Under the pieces are notes generated by a model. The model saw only the letters and a list, made by a program, of their open reading frames with translations. It ran no database searches and was not told the DNA's origin. A stretch of DNA of 64,000 nt from JAJFKB01 sp965230515 (lineage in GTDB: Bacteria; Pseudomonadota; Gammaproteobacteria; Pseudomonadales; IMCC2047), in assembly GCA_965230515.1 (NCBI GenBank), contig OZ246007.1:1612001-1676000 (forward strand), in the 5' to 3' direction. Positions within the stretch are counted from its first letter, which is position 1; every line of letters starts with the position of its first letter. Below are positions 9,689-18,536 of the stretch, piece after piece. Both the position numbers and the translations under genes were made by a program.

Positions 9689-10657
9689 ATGGATCATAAA
9701 CCTATTTTTTCGATGGTTGCAGCCGACTTTGAAGCCGTTAACCAGCTCATTTTGGGCCAGCTTCATTCGGATGTAGAGTTAGTCGAAACCATCAGCCAGT
9801 ATCTCGTTGACGGCGGCGGCAAACGCGTTCGTCCGCTATTGGTATTGCTTACCGCAAAATGCTGCGGGTATCAGGGCGACAAGCATACATTATTGGCCAC
9901 AATCATTGAATTTCTGCATACGGCCACGCTGCTCCATGACGATGTCGTTGACACCTCGCAGCTAAGACGAGGCAGATCGACAGCAAATGCTGTATGGGGC
10001 AACTCTGCCAGCGTACTGGTCGGTGACTTCCTCTATTCCCGCGCGTTTCAAATGATGGTCGAACTGGGAGACATGCCCATCATGTCGATTCTGGCCGACA
10101 GCACCAATCAAATTTCCGAAGGCGAGGTCTGGCAGCTGGTCAATGCAAGAAATGCCGATTTAACCGAATCTGAATACCGCAGCGTCATCGAAGCGAAAAC
10201 GGCTGTACTGTTTCAGGCCTCCTCGCATACCGCCGCTGTACTATCCGGTGTAAGTCCGAGCGAGCAAAAAGCATTAAAGGAATATGGCAATCATGTCGGC
10301 ATGACCTTTCAACTCATCGACGACGTATTGGACTACGAAGGTGACGCTGACGAGATGGGCAAAAACGTCGGCGATGATCTGGTCGAAGGTAAAGTGACAC
10401 TACCGTTGATCTATACGATGCAAAACAGCACTTCAGAACAACTGGAGCTGATCCGACAAACGATTACTGAAGGTGGCGAAGAAAATCACCGACAGATTAT
10501 CAGTCTGGTTAAAGAGTGTGGGGCAATAGAGTTTGCCAAGGAACAAGCCTTGCGGGAAGCCGAACTCGCGTTACAACAACTGGACGCCGCACCTAAAAAT
10601 GAATATCGCGATGCACTTGAAGATTTGGTGGCACTCGCTATTAATCGAAATAAATAA
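9689..10657 (+). CDS. ispB: Octaprenyl diphosphate synthase (polyprenyl synthase)
   Basis: Builds the side chain of ubiquinone by adding isopentenyl units to farnesyl diphosphate. 322 residues. The first Asp-rich motif is HDDVVDTS at residues 83-90 with RRGRSTAN after it, and the second is LIDDVLDYEGD near residue 212, with GGKRVRP at 43-49. It is divergent from rplU, the standard ispB position in gammaproteobacteria. Chain length cannot be read with certainty; the small residues before the first motif fit a long-chain enzyme. Confidence 0.95.
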   Translation: MDHKPIFSMVAADFEAVNQLILGQLHSDVELVETISQYLVDGGGKRVRPLLVLLTAKCCGYQGDKHTLLATIIEFLHTATLLHDDVVDTSQLRRGRSTANAVWGNSASVLVGDFLYSRAFQMMVELGDMPIMSILADSTNQISEGEVWQLVNARNADLTESEYRSVIEAKTAVLFQASSHTAAVLSGVSPSEQKALKEYGNHVGMTFQLIDDVLDYEGDADEMGKNVGDDLVEGKVTLPLIYTMQNSTSEQLELIRQTITEGGEENHRQIISLVKECGAIEFAKEQALREAELALQQLDAAPKNEYRDALEDLVALAINRNK

Positions 10658-10682
10658 CCGCTAAAATAGCTCGCCAAGAAGT

Positions 10683-10759
10683 CGGAGTGTGGCGCAGCCT
10701 GGTAGCGCACCTCGTTCGGGACGAGGGGGTCGGAGGTTCAAATCCTCTCACTCCGACCA
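10683..10759 (+). tRNA. tRNA-Pro (anticodon CGG)
   Basis: A 77-nt cloverleaf with acceptor arms CGGAGTG / CACTCCG, an encoded CCA end, D-arm GCGCAGCCTGGTAGCGC, anticodon stem CTCG/CGAG around loop TTCGGGA (anticodon CGG) and T-arm GGTTCAAATCC. The first base C1 is typical of bacterial tRNA-Pro. It follows ispB closely. An IS481-type element begins 12 bp past its 3' end. Confidence 0.97.
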
Positions 10760-10766
10760 ATTTTAT

Positions 10767-10771
10767 AAGGG
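10767..10771. repeat. Left target-site duplication AAGGG of the IS481-type element
   Basis: AAGGG lies directly outside the TGT end of the element and recurs directly outside the ACA end at 12066-12070. A 5-bp duplication is within the range known for the IS481 family. Confidence 0.6.
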
Positions 10772-10821
10772 TGTATACCGAGGACAAGGTTTACACTTTA
10801 TACCGGAGACATAGTTAACAC
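10772..10821. repeat. Left terminal inverted repeat of the IS481-type element
   Basis: Begins TGTATACCGAGGACAAGG and ends GTTAACAC. It contains two tandem imperfect copies of a 24-26-bp unit starting ATACC. Matches the right end at 12015-12065 apart from scattered changes and one indel. Confidence 0.8.
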
Positions 10822-11987
10822 TTTTCCGGTACAAAAGGATTAGAGGCCGGTTCTACCCGGCCCTCATCCTCATCAAAGAATCCTAAATCATATTTCATAA
10901 AGCTGACAAGCCAAATTTTGTCAGCCACCTCTCTGATCCCTATCTGTTGCCCGGCAAATACGGTGCTCAAGCTGATTTTACGTTTGCCAATACAGATCCT
11001 ACCACATTGTGTTACGCGCACTGTGCGATCATGGAATGGGTACTGTGGTTCATCCGGTGGCCGATACTCCCGAATAGACGGTGTATAGATATCCCCCGGA
11101 TACTTGCCACCCAATGCTTGGTGCGGCCTTTGATTGTTGTAAACCTCGATAAAGCCTTCAAACCGCTCCTGCTGCTGTAGGAAGTTATAGGAGGCCGGTT
11201 TAGTGGCTTCCTTTTTCAAGGTCAGGTGCATACGCTCATGGCGCCCATTCTGTTCGGGGTGCCCAGGCTTGATTCGTTCTATAGAAATTCCAAGTCTAAG
11301 CCACCAAACCGATAACCGGCTTAATCCAAAAAAGGCATTGGGAGAAGCAAAAGGTACGCCGTTATCTGTCCGTATGGCTTGAGGCAAACCGTATTCCTTA
11401 AAGACACGTTCAAAGACAGCGGAAGCCAAACAATACCGCGTTGATTCCAGGCTTTCACAAGCCAACAGGTAGCGCGACCGGTAGTCAGTGATCGTGAGCG
11501 GGTAGCAATATTGTTTATTGCCCAGCATGAATTCACCTTTGTAATCGGCACACCAGAGTCCATTCGGCGTATGGGCTTCACTTAGCGGTGTGCCTTGGGC
11601 CCGATAACGCCTCCTCTTACGCCGTTTGACTAAACCTTGCCGATCCAGCACGGCGTGTACGGTGCTCTTCGCCGGGGGCTGGATCATGGGGTAGGCGCGG
11701 ATCAGCTTCTCTCGAATTTTAGGAGCCCCCCAGGTTGGATGCTCTTTCTTGATCTGTAGAATCGTTCGCTCAATCTGAAAGGGCAGTTTATTCGCGTGGC
11801 GGTAAGGACGTCGACTGCGGTCATGAAGACCATCGAGGCCAGCATCCTTATAGCGGTTGAAGATTTTGTAGCCCGTCACTCGTGAAATACCAAATTCGCG
11901 ACACAAGGCTGCCATCTGCTCACCTTCGAGTAATCGAGCAATAAATTTGAGGCGTTCATCCATCGGTTTACACTCTTTCCAGGGCAT
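10815..11987 (-). CDS. IS481-family DDE transposase
   Basis: 390 residues. The N-terminal helix-turn-helix reads ALCREFGISRVTGYKIFNRY, followed by DRSRRPYRHANK, the usual IS481 link. The rve integrase core holds the acidic triad: Asp in LWCADYKGEFM, Asp in IRTDNGVPFAS and Glu in QNGRHERMHLTLK. The C-terminus is the strand-rich tail of this family. No frameshift is seen, so the gene looks active. It nearly fills the element between its inverted repeats; its stop at 10815 falls inside the left one. Confidence 0.95.
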   Translation of the reverse strand: MPWKECKPMDERLKFIARLLEGEQMAALCREFGISRVTGYKIFNRYKDAGLDGLHDRSRRPYRHANKLPFQIERTILQIKKEHPTWGAPKIREKLIRAYPMIQPPAKSTVHAVLDRQGLVKRRKRRRYRAQGTPLSEAHTPNGLWCADYKGEFMLGNKQYCYPLTITDYRSRYLLACESLESTRYCLASAVFERVFKEYGLPQAIRTDNGVPFASPNAFFGLSRLSVWWLRLGISIERIKPGHPEQNGRHERMHLTLKKEATKPASYNFLQQQERFEGFIEVYNNQRPHQALGGKYPGDIYTPSIREYRPPDEPQYPFHDRTVRVTQCGRICIGKRKISLSTVFAGQQIGIREVADKIWLVSFMKYDLGFFDEDEGRVEPASNPFVPEKC

Positions 11988-12014
11988 CCGGAGTTCTCCT
12001 CCAAATGCATTAAT

Positions 12015-12065
12015 GTGTAAACCATGTCTCCGGTATTGTCTGTAAACTATGTCTCGGGTACCACA
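12015..12065. repeat. Right terminal inverted repeat of the IS481-type element
   Basis: Read inward on the minus strand it begins TGTGGTACCCGAGACATAG and includes ATACCGGAGACATGG, matching the left end. It carries two copies of the same sub-unit. Confidence 0.8.
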
Positions 12066-12070
12066 AAGGG
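12066..12070. repeat. Right target-site duplication AAGGG
   Basis: Direct copy of 10767-10771, immediately outside the right end of the element. Confidence 0.6.
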
Positions 12071-12232
12071 TGTATATCGAGAAAAAAGTTAATTTTTCCT
12101 TCTGATATGTGTTTCAATTCTTCTATACACCCACCACAAACTCTCCATATTCAAAATCGCTTTCACATCCAAGAATTTACCTCTATCCTTTGCAAATGAA
12201 TTTATAGCAACCCGCCATACCCCAGATAATTA

Positions 12233-13387
12233 ATGATGAGATTAAAAGACTGCTACAACATCAACGATTTCCGCCGCCTGGCGAAGCAGCAATTACCCTC
12301 GCCCATTTTTCACTATATTGATGGTGGTGCGGATGACGAGGTGACCCTGAGTCGTAATACAGCCTCCTTTAATGATCGAGATCTGATACCCAACATACTA
12401 ACCGGTATCGAGAATGTCGATCTATCGACCGAGGTTTTGGGCCAGAAGCTTGAGTTACCCTTGATATTTGCTCCCACCGCTCTGCAGCGCCTGTTTCATT
12501 ATCAGGGTGAGAGGGCAACCGCAAAAGTTGCTGAGAAATTCGGAACACTTTATGGCATTTCGACGGTTGGCACCTGCAGCATTGAAGAGATGGGCAGTTT
12601 TACCCGGGGACCCAAGCTATTTCAGATCTATGTCCATAGGGATGACAAGCTTAATCACGACCTGATAGAACGCTGCAAAGTAGCCAATTTTGACGCACTG
12701 GCGTTAACAGTTGACACCATAGTCGCTGGTAATCGCGAACGTGATCGGGTCACTGGCATGTCCACACCTCCCAAGCTAACCATCAAAAGCGCGCTCAGTT
12801 TTGCCACACACCCTCAATGGACATTGAATTATCTGCTTCGCGAACCATTTGATCTGCCAAATGTATCCAGATATGTTGAGGACGGCAGCAACATCAAATC
12901 GTCAATCATCGATTACATTAATAACCAACTGAGCCCCTGTATTTCCTGGGATGACGCGGCAGCGATGATTGAGCAGTGGGGAAAACCCTTTGCAATCAAG
13001 GGTATCATGTCTGTCGATGACGCAAAAAAAGCAGTTCAAATAGGTGCCAGTGCGATCATGGTTTCCAATCACGGTGGCAGACAACTGGACGGTTCCCGCG
13101 CACCCTTTGACCAGCTCGAGGAGATTGTTCAGGCGGTAGGGGGCCAGATCGAGATTATTCTCGACAGCGGCATTCGCCGAGGCACGCACGTTTTAAAGGC
13201 ACTGGCACTTGGCGCTAACGCCTGCTCCGGTGGACGACTTTATCTTTACGCGCTGGCCGGAGCCGGCCAGGCAGGAATGGAGCGGGCGCTCACGTTAATG
13301 AAAGAGGAAATCGAGCGCAATATGATGCTGATGGGCTGCCACTCCATTGCTCAGTTAAAGCCCTCAATGTTAGCCCGGCGCCCTTAG
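12233..13387 (+). CDS. FMN-dependent alpha-hydroxy-acid oxidase/dehydrogenase
   Basis: Belongs to the family of L-lactate dehydrogenase LldD, glycolate oxidase and mandelate dehydrogenase, which oxidise an L-2-hydroxyacid to the keto acid at FMN. 384 residues in a TIM barrel. Visible are the N-terminal FHYIDGGADDEVTL, the catalytic histidine and arginine in SNHGGRQLDG near residue 280, and the FMN phosphate site DSGIRRGTHVLKALALGA. Substrate cannot be named from sequence; the absence of an LldP permease or LldR next to it gives no help. Starts at the first of two adjacent ATG codons. Confidence 0.88.
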   Translation: MMRLKDCYNINDFRRLAKQQLPSPIFHYIDGGADDEVTLSRNTASFNDRDLIPNILTGIENVDLSTEVLGQKLELPLIFAPTALQRLFHYQGERATAKVAEKFGTLYGISTVGTCSIEEMGSFTRGPKLFQIYVHRDDKLNHDLIERCKVANFDALALTVDTIVAGNRERDRVTGMSTPPKLTIKSALSFATHPQWTLNYLLREPFDLPNVSRYVEDGSNIKSSIIDYINNQLSPCISWDDAAAMIEQWGKPFAIKGIMSVDDAKKAVQIGASAIMVSNHGGRQLDGSRAPFDQLEEIVQAVGGQIEIILDSGIRRGTHVLKALALGANACSGGRLYLYALAGAGQAGMERALTLMKEEIERNMMLMGCHSIAQLKPSMLARRP

Positions 13388-13454
13388 TCAGCATTGACGC
13401 TTGGGCAACTCGATACTAGTCTTAATAGATACCACAACCAATCATCAAGAACCT

Positions 13455-13889
13455 ATGCGAATCTTGTTTCTGTTGTTAATTTTGTGCCCTCCAGCCTGGG
13501 CCGAAATATATAAGTATGTCGATGAAAACGGTAAAACACACTTTACTGACAAGCCACCTGTATCGCAGAAAGCAGAGCAACTGGAGATCGAAGAACCAGT
13601 CATGCACGGCACGCCGCCCATCGATGAAAAAACAGCAAAAGCCCTGTTTGAGGAGGATAGTAAAAGACGCGAACAAATAAGAAAAGAGAGAAAAGTGGCT
13701 GCCCAAAAACGTGCCAAAGAAAAAGCTGCCAAAGTAGCTGCCTGTGACAAGGCAAAAAGCGAACTCGCTCGCATGAGACAATACCGGGCACAGGCAAGCT
13801 CTATTAACAGCAAACGTTACTACAATAAGCGGGTCGAGATGGCCAAAGATCAGATAGATGATGCCTGCAAGCTGAGCAATTTCAGATAG
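13455..13889 (+). CDS. DUF4124-containing periplasmic protein
   Basis: 144 residues from the ATG at 13455 (MRILFLLLILCPPAWA), which gives a clean signal peptide; a longer frame from 13401 would spoil it. The mature start EIYKYVDENGKTHFTDKPP is the DUF4124 signature, a small module common in gammaproteobacterial envelope proteins and of unknown role. The rest is a lysine-rich, alanine-rich helix (residues 60-120), probably coiled coil, with two cysteines (C98 and near the end). Confidence 0.8.
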   Translation: MRILFLLLILCPPAWAEIYKYVDENGKTHFTDKPPVSQKAEQLEIEEPVMHGTPPIDEKTAKALFEEDSKRREQIRKERKVAAQKRAKEKAAKVAACDKAKSELARMRQYRAQASSINSKRYYNKRVEMAKDQIDDACKLSNFR

Positions 13890-13929
13890 CCCTGCTCCAG
13901 CATCCTTCGCCTTCGGTTAAAACACAGAT

Positions 13930-14895
13930 ATGACCATTAGCAAAAAACAACTATTCACTCGTATTTTTTTACTCGCTCTAAAGCTATCCATATTTTCCTG
14001 CTGCCTCTCAATTAAAGCAAACCCCGAGCACACTGATACCAATCAGCCAACCACAAACACCTTTACAATTGGCAAGGTCAGCACAAACCAAACAAAGCAC
14101 CTGAACAATCTTACGCCGATGGCACAGTACCTGGCAAAGAACATGGAAGATCTGGGCATTACAAAGGGAAAAGTGGTCATCGCCAGAAACAACAGCGAAA
14201 TGATCGAGCTGCTCAAACAGGGGCAAGTGGATCTGGTCACCGAAACGCCCTTTTCCGCTATGCTATACACAGAGCGGGCACCTGCACGAGCCATCGCGCT
14301 CAAATGGAAGAAGGGAGTACCCTCGTATTACTCGGTGATCTTTGCCCGCAAAGATAGCGGGCTCTCCAGCGCTAAAAACCTATTGGGCAAACGGCTGGTG
14401 TTTGAAGACCCAGGCTCGACCAGCGCCTTTATGCTACCCATGAGCAGTTTGTTAAACGCAGGTTACCCTTTGGTGAAATTAAGTGCACCTGGCGATCCGG
14501 TACCTGACAGTATGGTTGGTTTTGTATTTAGCCACTCGGAACAACAAACATCTGACTGGGTATATCAGGGAAAGGCAGACGCGGGTGCCATTAGCAACCT
14601 TGATTGGAACAAACCTGACCATATCCCGACCAGACACAAGAGGGATTACCATATTATTCATCGCTCGGCCGCAATCCCACGGGCAATCGAGGTCATTCGT
14701 ACCGACCTTAACCCGGACATCCAACAAAGGGTACAAACGCTACTTTTCAATGCCCACAAAGATCCAAAGGCAACATATGCTCTGAAGCGCTACCAGAAAA
14801 CCAAGCGGTTTGAACCCATCACTTCTGAGACTTTAGGTGTCCTGGAATCAATCAGAAAACTGATACCCTTTTACAGTGCTGCTGATACTGAATGA
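13930..14895 (+). CDS. PhnD-like periplasmic substrate-binding protein
   Basis: Resembles the phosphate/phosphite/phosphonate ABC binding-protein family (PhnD). 321 residues with a hydrophobic export signal (IFLLALKLSIFSCCLSI). Typical features are the start of the first lobe (TIGKVSTN..HLNNLTPMAQYL), DLVTETPFSAM, FEDPGSTSAFMLP and the late GKADAGAISNLDW. No permease or ATPase gene is next to it, so it may serve a remote transporter or act as a sensor domain. A cysteine pair lies in the signal region, so a lipoprotein form is possible. Confidence 0.75.
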   Translation: MTISKKQLFTRIFLLALKLSIFSCCLSIKANPEHTDTNQPTTNTFTIGKVSTNQTKHLNNLTPMAQYLAKNMEDLGITKGKVVIARNNSEMIELLKQGQVDLVTETPFSAMLYTERAPARAIALKWKKGVPSYYSVIFARKDSGLSSAKNLLGKRLVFEDPGSTSAFMLPMSSLLNAGYPLVKLSAPGDPVPDSMVGFVFSHSEQQTSDWVYQGKADAGAISNLDWNKPDHIPTRHKRDYHIIHRSAAIPRAIEVIRTDLNPDIQQRVQTLLFNAHKDPKATYALKRYQKTKRFEPITSETLGVLESIRKLIPFYSAADTE

Positions 14896-15106
14896 ACCTA
14901 GCTTGGAATAATCTCGGCCAATTTAATTCTTTCTCTTTGCCACCACTACCAACAGGCTACAAGCCACCCACCTGCGGTCTTTTCGATAAATTTGACTTCA
15001 TGTCCCCGTTTTAATGATAATGGTTGGTCCTGGCCTCAAAAAAACAACATAATAATCAGCAAGTTAATTTAGTCAGGTTTCACAGGGTTGGTGGTATTTC
15101 GCGTCC

Positions 15107-16777
15107 ATGGCAGAGACATTGACTATGATAGAAAGACCACAAAAAGCCAATCGGCGTAGCTTTGACACCTGGGATACCTTTAATTCCATGGCGCAAGCCG
15201 GGTTATCGCTGCCGCTACTTTTTACCCCGCAACTGGTTGAGCTGGGTAGTGAGCTATCACGCATCATCACAGGGAATTCCAACCTGAAACCGAGTAGAGA
15301 TGACCATCGGTTTGAGGATCCCACATGGCAGGAAAACCCCATCTACAAAGCGTCAATGCAAACCTATCTGGCTTGGTGCAACCAACTGAAAGAGACTGTT
15401 AATCACAGCCATCTGGATGACAGGAGCAAAACGCAAGCCAAAGTTGCAATAAAACTGCTTACCCAATCCCTTTCACCTACTCACCCTGCCAATAATATTG
15501 ACACAGTCAAGCGGGTCGTGAAGGCAAGGGGTGCCAGCCTGGTGCATGGACTTAACAGAATGACCAGCGATGTTTTGCAACAAGAGGAGAAAACGCCACA
15601 GAAAGATCTAGGCAGCATTAAGTTAGGAGAGAATATTGCAGCAACACCTGGAGCCGTTATTTTTCGTTCTGAACTGCTTGAGGTTATCCAATATCAGCCG
15701 ATCACAGCGGAAGTTCACAAAGAGCCAATTTTCATCATTCCTTCACCAGTCAATAAATTTTATATAACGGACTTGTACCAGCACAACAGCCTAACGCACT
15801 ACCTTTTGGACAAGGGTTTTCAGGTATTTAGCGTCAGCTGGTGTAACCCGAAGATCGAACATAGCAAGTGTGGCTTAGAGGAATATATCCAGACATTGAT
15901 TGAAGCCAGCGATTCGGTCCGGGCAATCAATCGGCACAACAAACTAAATCTATTTGGTTTTTCCGCCGGAGGAATTTTTGCCTCAATCCTGGCCAGCATC
16001 TTTAAGCAAAAAGGTAACATCGAAATAAACACAGCATCATTTGCGGTTACCAATTTTTATACCCATACCGAATCGCAGATAGGAACTCTGCTCAACCATC
16101 AAATGATATCGGCGTCCAAAACCATCTTGAAACTCAAAGGAGTGATTGATGGGAAAGAGCTGAACAGCCTTTTTGCATGGCTTAGACCCAACAGTTTGCT
16201 CTGGAATGCCTGGGTATGTAACTATTTTACCGGCGAAGAGCAACCCTCAGCGGATGTACGTTTCTGGAACAACGATGTACCTAATATAACCAGCGCACTG
16301 TACTGTGATTTTCTCGATTTTTATCAGGAAAACCCCTTACTCGAAGCCGGCCAGCTTAAGCTCTGCGGCACCAATATAGATTTAAGCGAAGTCGACTGCG
16401 ATAAATTTATCATTGCCGGCTCAAGTGATCACATTACTCCCTGGGAGTGCTGTTATCAAAGTAGTTTGTTTCTGGGTGACAATAGGGAGTTCGTACTGGT
16501 CAACCGGGGGCACAGACGCTCAATCGTCTGCCCTGAAGGATCAAAAAAGGCACGCTATTACACCAACAAAACCCCCTATGAAAGTTATGACGATTGGCTT
16601 TCAAATGCTACCCAACATCACGGCTCCTGGTGGTCACACTGGATTGACTGGTTAAAAGACCGATCCGCTGGCACAAAAAAAGCGCCCGCAACATTGGGCT
16701 GCACAGAGTATCCAGTAGTCGAGAAAGCCCCAGGCCGGTATCTTCTCGACCAGCTAACGAATCACGCTACAAATTAA
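15107..16777 (+). CDS. PHA synthase (PhaC)-like alpha/beta hydrolase with serine nucleophile
   Basis: 556 residues that follow the PhaC pattern: long N-terminal region, then IIPSPVNKFYITDL, the nucleophile elbow FGFSAGG, the block DVRFWNNDVPNITSALYCDFL, the acid in AGSSDHITPWE and the histidine in NRGHRRSIV. True polyester synthases have G-x-C-x-G at the elbow; here residue 286 is serine (TCC at 15962-15964). It could therefore be a hydrolase or depolymerase-like relative, not a polymerase. No phasin, PhaA or PhaB gene lies nearby. Its stop is 2 bp from that of convergent ald. Confidence 0.8.
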   Translation: MAETLTMIERPQKANRRSFDTWDTFNSMAQAGLSLPLLFTPQLVELGSELSRIITGNSNLKPSRDDHRFEDPTWQENPIYKASMQTYLAWCNQLKETVNHSHLDDRSKTQAKVAIKLLTQSLSPTHPANNIDTVKRVVKARGASLVHGLNRMTSDVLQQEEKTPQKDLGSIKLGENIAATPGAVIFRSELLEVIQYQPITAEVHKEPIFIIPSPVNKFYITDLYQHNSLTHYLLDKGFQVFSVSWCNPKIEHSKCGLEEYIQTLIEASDSVRAINRHNKLNLFGFSAGGIFASILASIFKQKGNIEINTASFAVTNFYTHTESQIGTLLNHQMISASKTILKLKGVIDGKELNSLFAWLRPNSLLWNAWVCNYFTGEEQPSADVRFWNNDVPNITSALYCDFLDFYQENPLLEAGQLKLCGTNIDLSEVDCDKFIIAGSSDHITPWECCYQSSLFLGDNREFVLVNRGHRRSIVCPEGSKKARYYTNKTPYESYDDWLSNATQHHGSWWSHWIDWLKDRSAGTKKAPATLGCTEYPVVEKAPGRYLLDQLTNHATN

Positions 16778-16779
16778 AT

Positions 16780-17898
16780 TTATTCTGCCAATGCTTCCAT
16801 GGCTGGCACATAGCGATAATTTAATGCCTCACTGACCGCTTCATAGGTTACCTGTCCCCGGTGTACGTTGAGTCCATTGAGCAGATGCGGGTTATCAAGC
16901 ATGGCGCTCCTTCCACCTTTATCAGCCAACTCCAAAGCAAAAGGAAGTGTCGCGTTATTCAACGCCATCGTTGAGGTTCTCGCCACACATCCCGGCATAT
17001 TTGCCACACAATAATGAATAATGCCGTCAACGATAAATGTTGGGTCCTGGTGCGTTGTCGCCCTGGATGTCTCAAAACATCCCCCTTGATCAATCGCCAC
17101 ATCAACCACTACCGATCCTGCACGCATCGCTTTAAAATGTTCGCGACGCAGCAGTTTGGGTGCTGCTGCTCCCGGTATCAAGACAGCGCCAATCACCAGA
17201 TCAGCATCAGCCGAACATCGGCTAATTGCCTCTCCTGTCGAATATTGAGTGATTACTCTACCGGCAAAAATCTCATCCAGCTCCCTCAAACGTGGCAAAG
17301 AACGATCCAATATCGTAACTTCAGCACCAAGGCCGACTGCCATCATTGCTGCATGCGTACCGACCACACCACCACCAATCACCAGCACTTTGCCTGGAGC
17401 AACACCCGGCACGCCACCTAACAGCACTCCCGCGCCACCCTGGGCGTTTTCGAGGTGATGCGCACCCGCCTGAATGGAGATTCGACCAGCCACTTCACTC
17501 ATAGGCGCCAACAACGGTAACGCGCCACTTGCATCAGTCACCGTTTCGTAAGCAACGCAGGTTGCTCCTGATGCGATCAGTAATTCAGTCTGCACCGGAT
17601 CAGGTGCCAGATGAAGGAAGGTAAATAACAACTGCCCTTCCCTTAGCAGTTTACACTCCTGCGGTTGCGGTTCTTTCACTTTTACAATCATGTCGCAGCT
17701 TGCGAATATCTCTTCAGCCGATTCAAGAATTGTCGCGCCAGCCCCCAGGTACTGATTATCATCAAAGCCAATCGCAGTCGCGCAGTTTTTCTCCACCGCC
17801 ACCTGATGACCACGAGCCACTAGCTCTCTAACCGACCCGGGAGTTAACCCAACCCGAAACTCATTGTTCTTTATCTCTTTAGGCACGCCAATTTGCAT
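16780..17898 (-). CDS. ald: Alanine dehydrogenase
   Basis: NAD-dependent oxidative deamination of L-alanine to pyruvate and ammonia. 372 residues. The N-terminus MQIGVPKEIKNNEFRVGLTP is the family signature, the second signature is around VLVIGGGVVGTHAA with the Rossmann glycines near residue 175, and the catalytic histidine region reads LHLAPD. It faces away from an Lrp-family gene, the common arrangement in which Lrp senses alanine or leucine and controls ald. Confidence 0.96.
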   Translation of the reverse strand: MQIGVPKEIKNNEFRVGLTPGSVRELVARGHQVAVEKNCATAIGFDDNQYLGAGATILESAEEIFASCDMIVKVKEPQPQECKLLREGQLLFTFLHLAPDPVQTELLIASGATCVAYETVTDASGALPLLAPMSEVAGRISIQAGAHHLENAQGGAGVLLGGVPGVAPGKVLVIGGGVVGTHAAMMAVGLGAEVTILDRSLPRLRELDEIFAGRVITQYSTGEAISRCSADADLVIGAVLIPGAAAPKLLRREHFKAMRAGSVVVDVAIDQGGCFETSRATTHQDPTFIVDGIIHYCVANMPGCVARTSTMALNNATLPFALELADKGGRSAMLDNPHLLNGLNVHRGQVTYEAVSEALNYRYVPAMEALAE

Positions 17899-17934
17899 GC
17901 TAGACCCCTTATATTCCTTAAAAGTTATTTACGC

Positions 17935-17949
17935 TAGTATATTTCTGTA
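17935..17949. promoter_or_regulatory. Candidate Lrp-type operator in the ald-lrp gap
   Basis: TAGTATATTTCTGTA fits 13 of 15 positions of the E. coli Lrp consensus YAGHAWATTWTDCTR. It lies 37 bp ahead of ald in a very AT-rich 141-bp divergent gap. By eye only. Confidence 0.4.
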
Positions 17950-18039
17950 TTGAAAGTTATTTTTCTTTATATTTTACTTAAAACAGCTTATTCCACTATT
18001 TATTTTCTTTTTTAAGGATTTAACACTAAAATAGCCTGC

Positions 18040-18522
18040 ATGAAACAGCAGACTAGCCAGCTAAACCGAATCGACCGCCATATCCTGCGTATCCTTCAGC
18101 AGGAGGGGCGCATAACCTATGCTGAACTGGCAAGACAGGTTGGACTTACCACAACGCCCTGCATTGAAAGAGTTAAACGACTGGAACGGGAAGGTTATAT
18201 TCGAGGTTACACTGCGCTGGTTAATCCCGAACTACTCGATGCAGGCCTGATCGTTTTTGTGCAGATAAGACTGACCCGCACCTCTCCTGAAACCTTTGAA
18301 AACTTTAAAAGAGCCGTTATAAAGCTTCCTGAAGTACAGGAATGCTATCTGGTATCCGGTAATTTCGACTACCTGCTAAAAGCGCGCGTGGCGGATATGT
18401 CCGCATACCGGGAATTTCTGGGAGAAACCCTGTTAACCGTTCCTGGTGTGCGCGAATCGACCAGTATTGCCGTTATGGAGGCCGTGAAAGAGACGCTGAC
18501 CATTTCAATCCCATATCAGTAG
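18040..18522 (+). CDS. Lrp/AsnC-family transcriptional regulator
   Basis: 160 residues. The N-terminal helix-turn-helix (RIDRHILRILQQEGRITYAELA...TTTPCIERVKRLEREGYI) and the C-terminal RAM ligand-binding domain (LPEVQECYLVSGNFDYLLKA) are both complete. It is close to Lrp itself, including the PCIERV turn. Divergent from ald and followed after 14 bp by lhgO, so it probably regulates alanine catabolism and perhaps itself and lhgO. Amino acids such as alanine or leucine are the expected ligands. Confidence 0.93.
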   Translation: MKQQTSQLNRIDRHILRILQQEGRITYAELARQVGLTTTPCIERVKRLEREGYIRGYTALVNPELLDAGLIVFVQIRLTRTSPETFENFKRAVIKLPEVQECYLVSGNFDYLLKARVADMSAYREFLGETLLTVPGVRESTSIAVMEAVKETLTISIPYQ

Positions 18523-18536
18523 CCGGTTTTAGAGAG

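Larger units (their letters stand above)
10772..12065 (-). mobile_element. IS481-family insertion sequence, complete
   Basis: A 1294-bp element with TGT...ACA ends, terminal inverted repeats of about 50 bp (10772-10821 and 12015-12065, imperfect with a one-base indel) and a single transposase gene. Each end holds two tandem copies of a unit like ATACCGGAGACATAGTTTACAC, probably paired transposase binding sites. Flanking AAGGG duplications at 10767-10771 and 12066-12070 and an intact reading frame suggest a recent insertion. The sequence right of the element (TGTATATCGAG) resembles its own left tip, which may mean target preference or a decayed earlier copy. Confidence 0.85.

Noticed and set aside
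10767..10777. An 11-bp target duplication AAGGGTGTATA for the IS481 element
   Set aside because: With 11 bp the element ends would not match each other. TGT...ACA ends with AAGGG duplications fit both ends and the family better.
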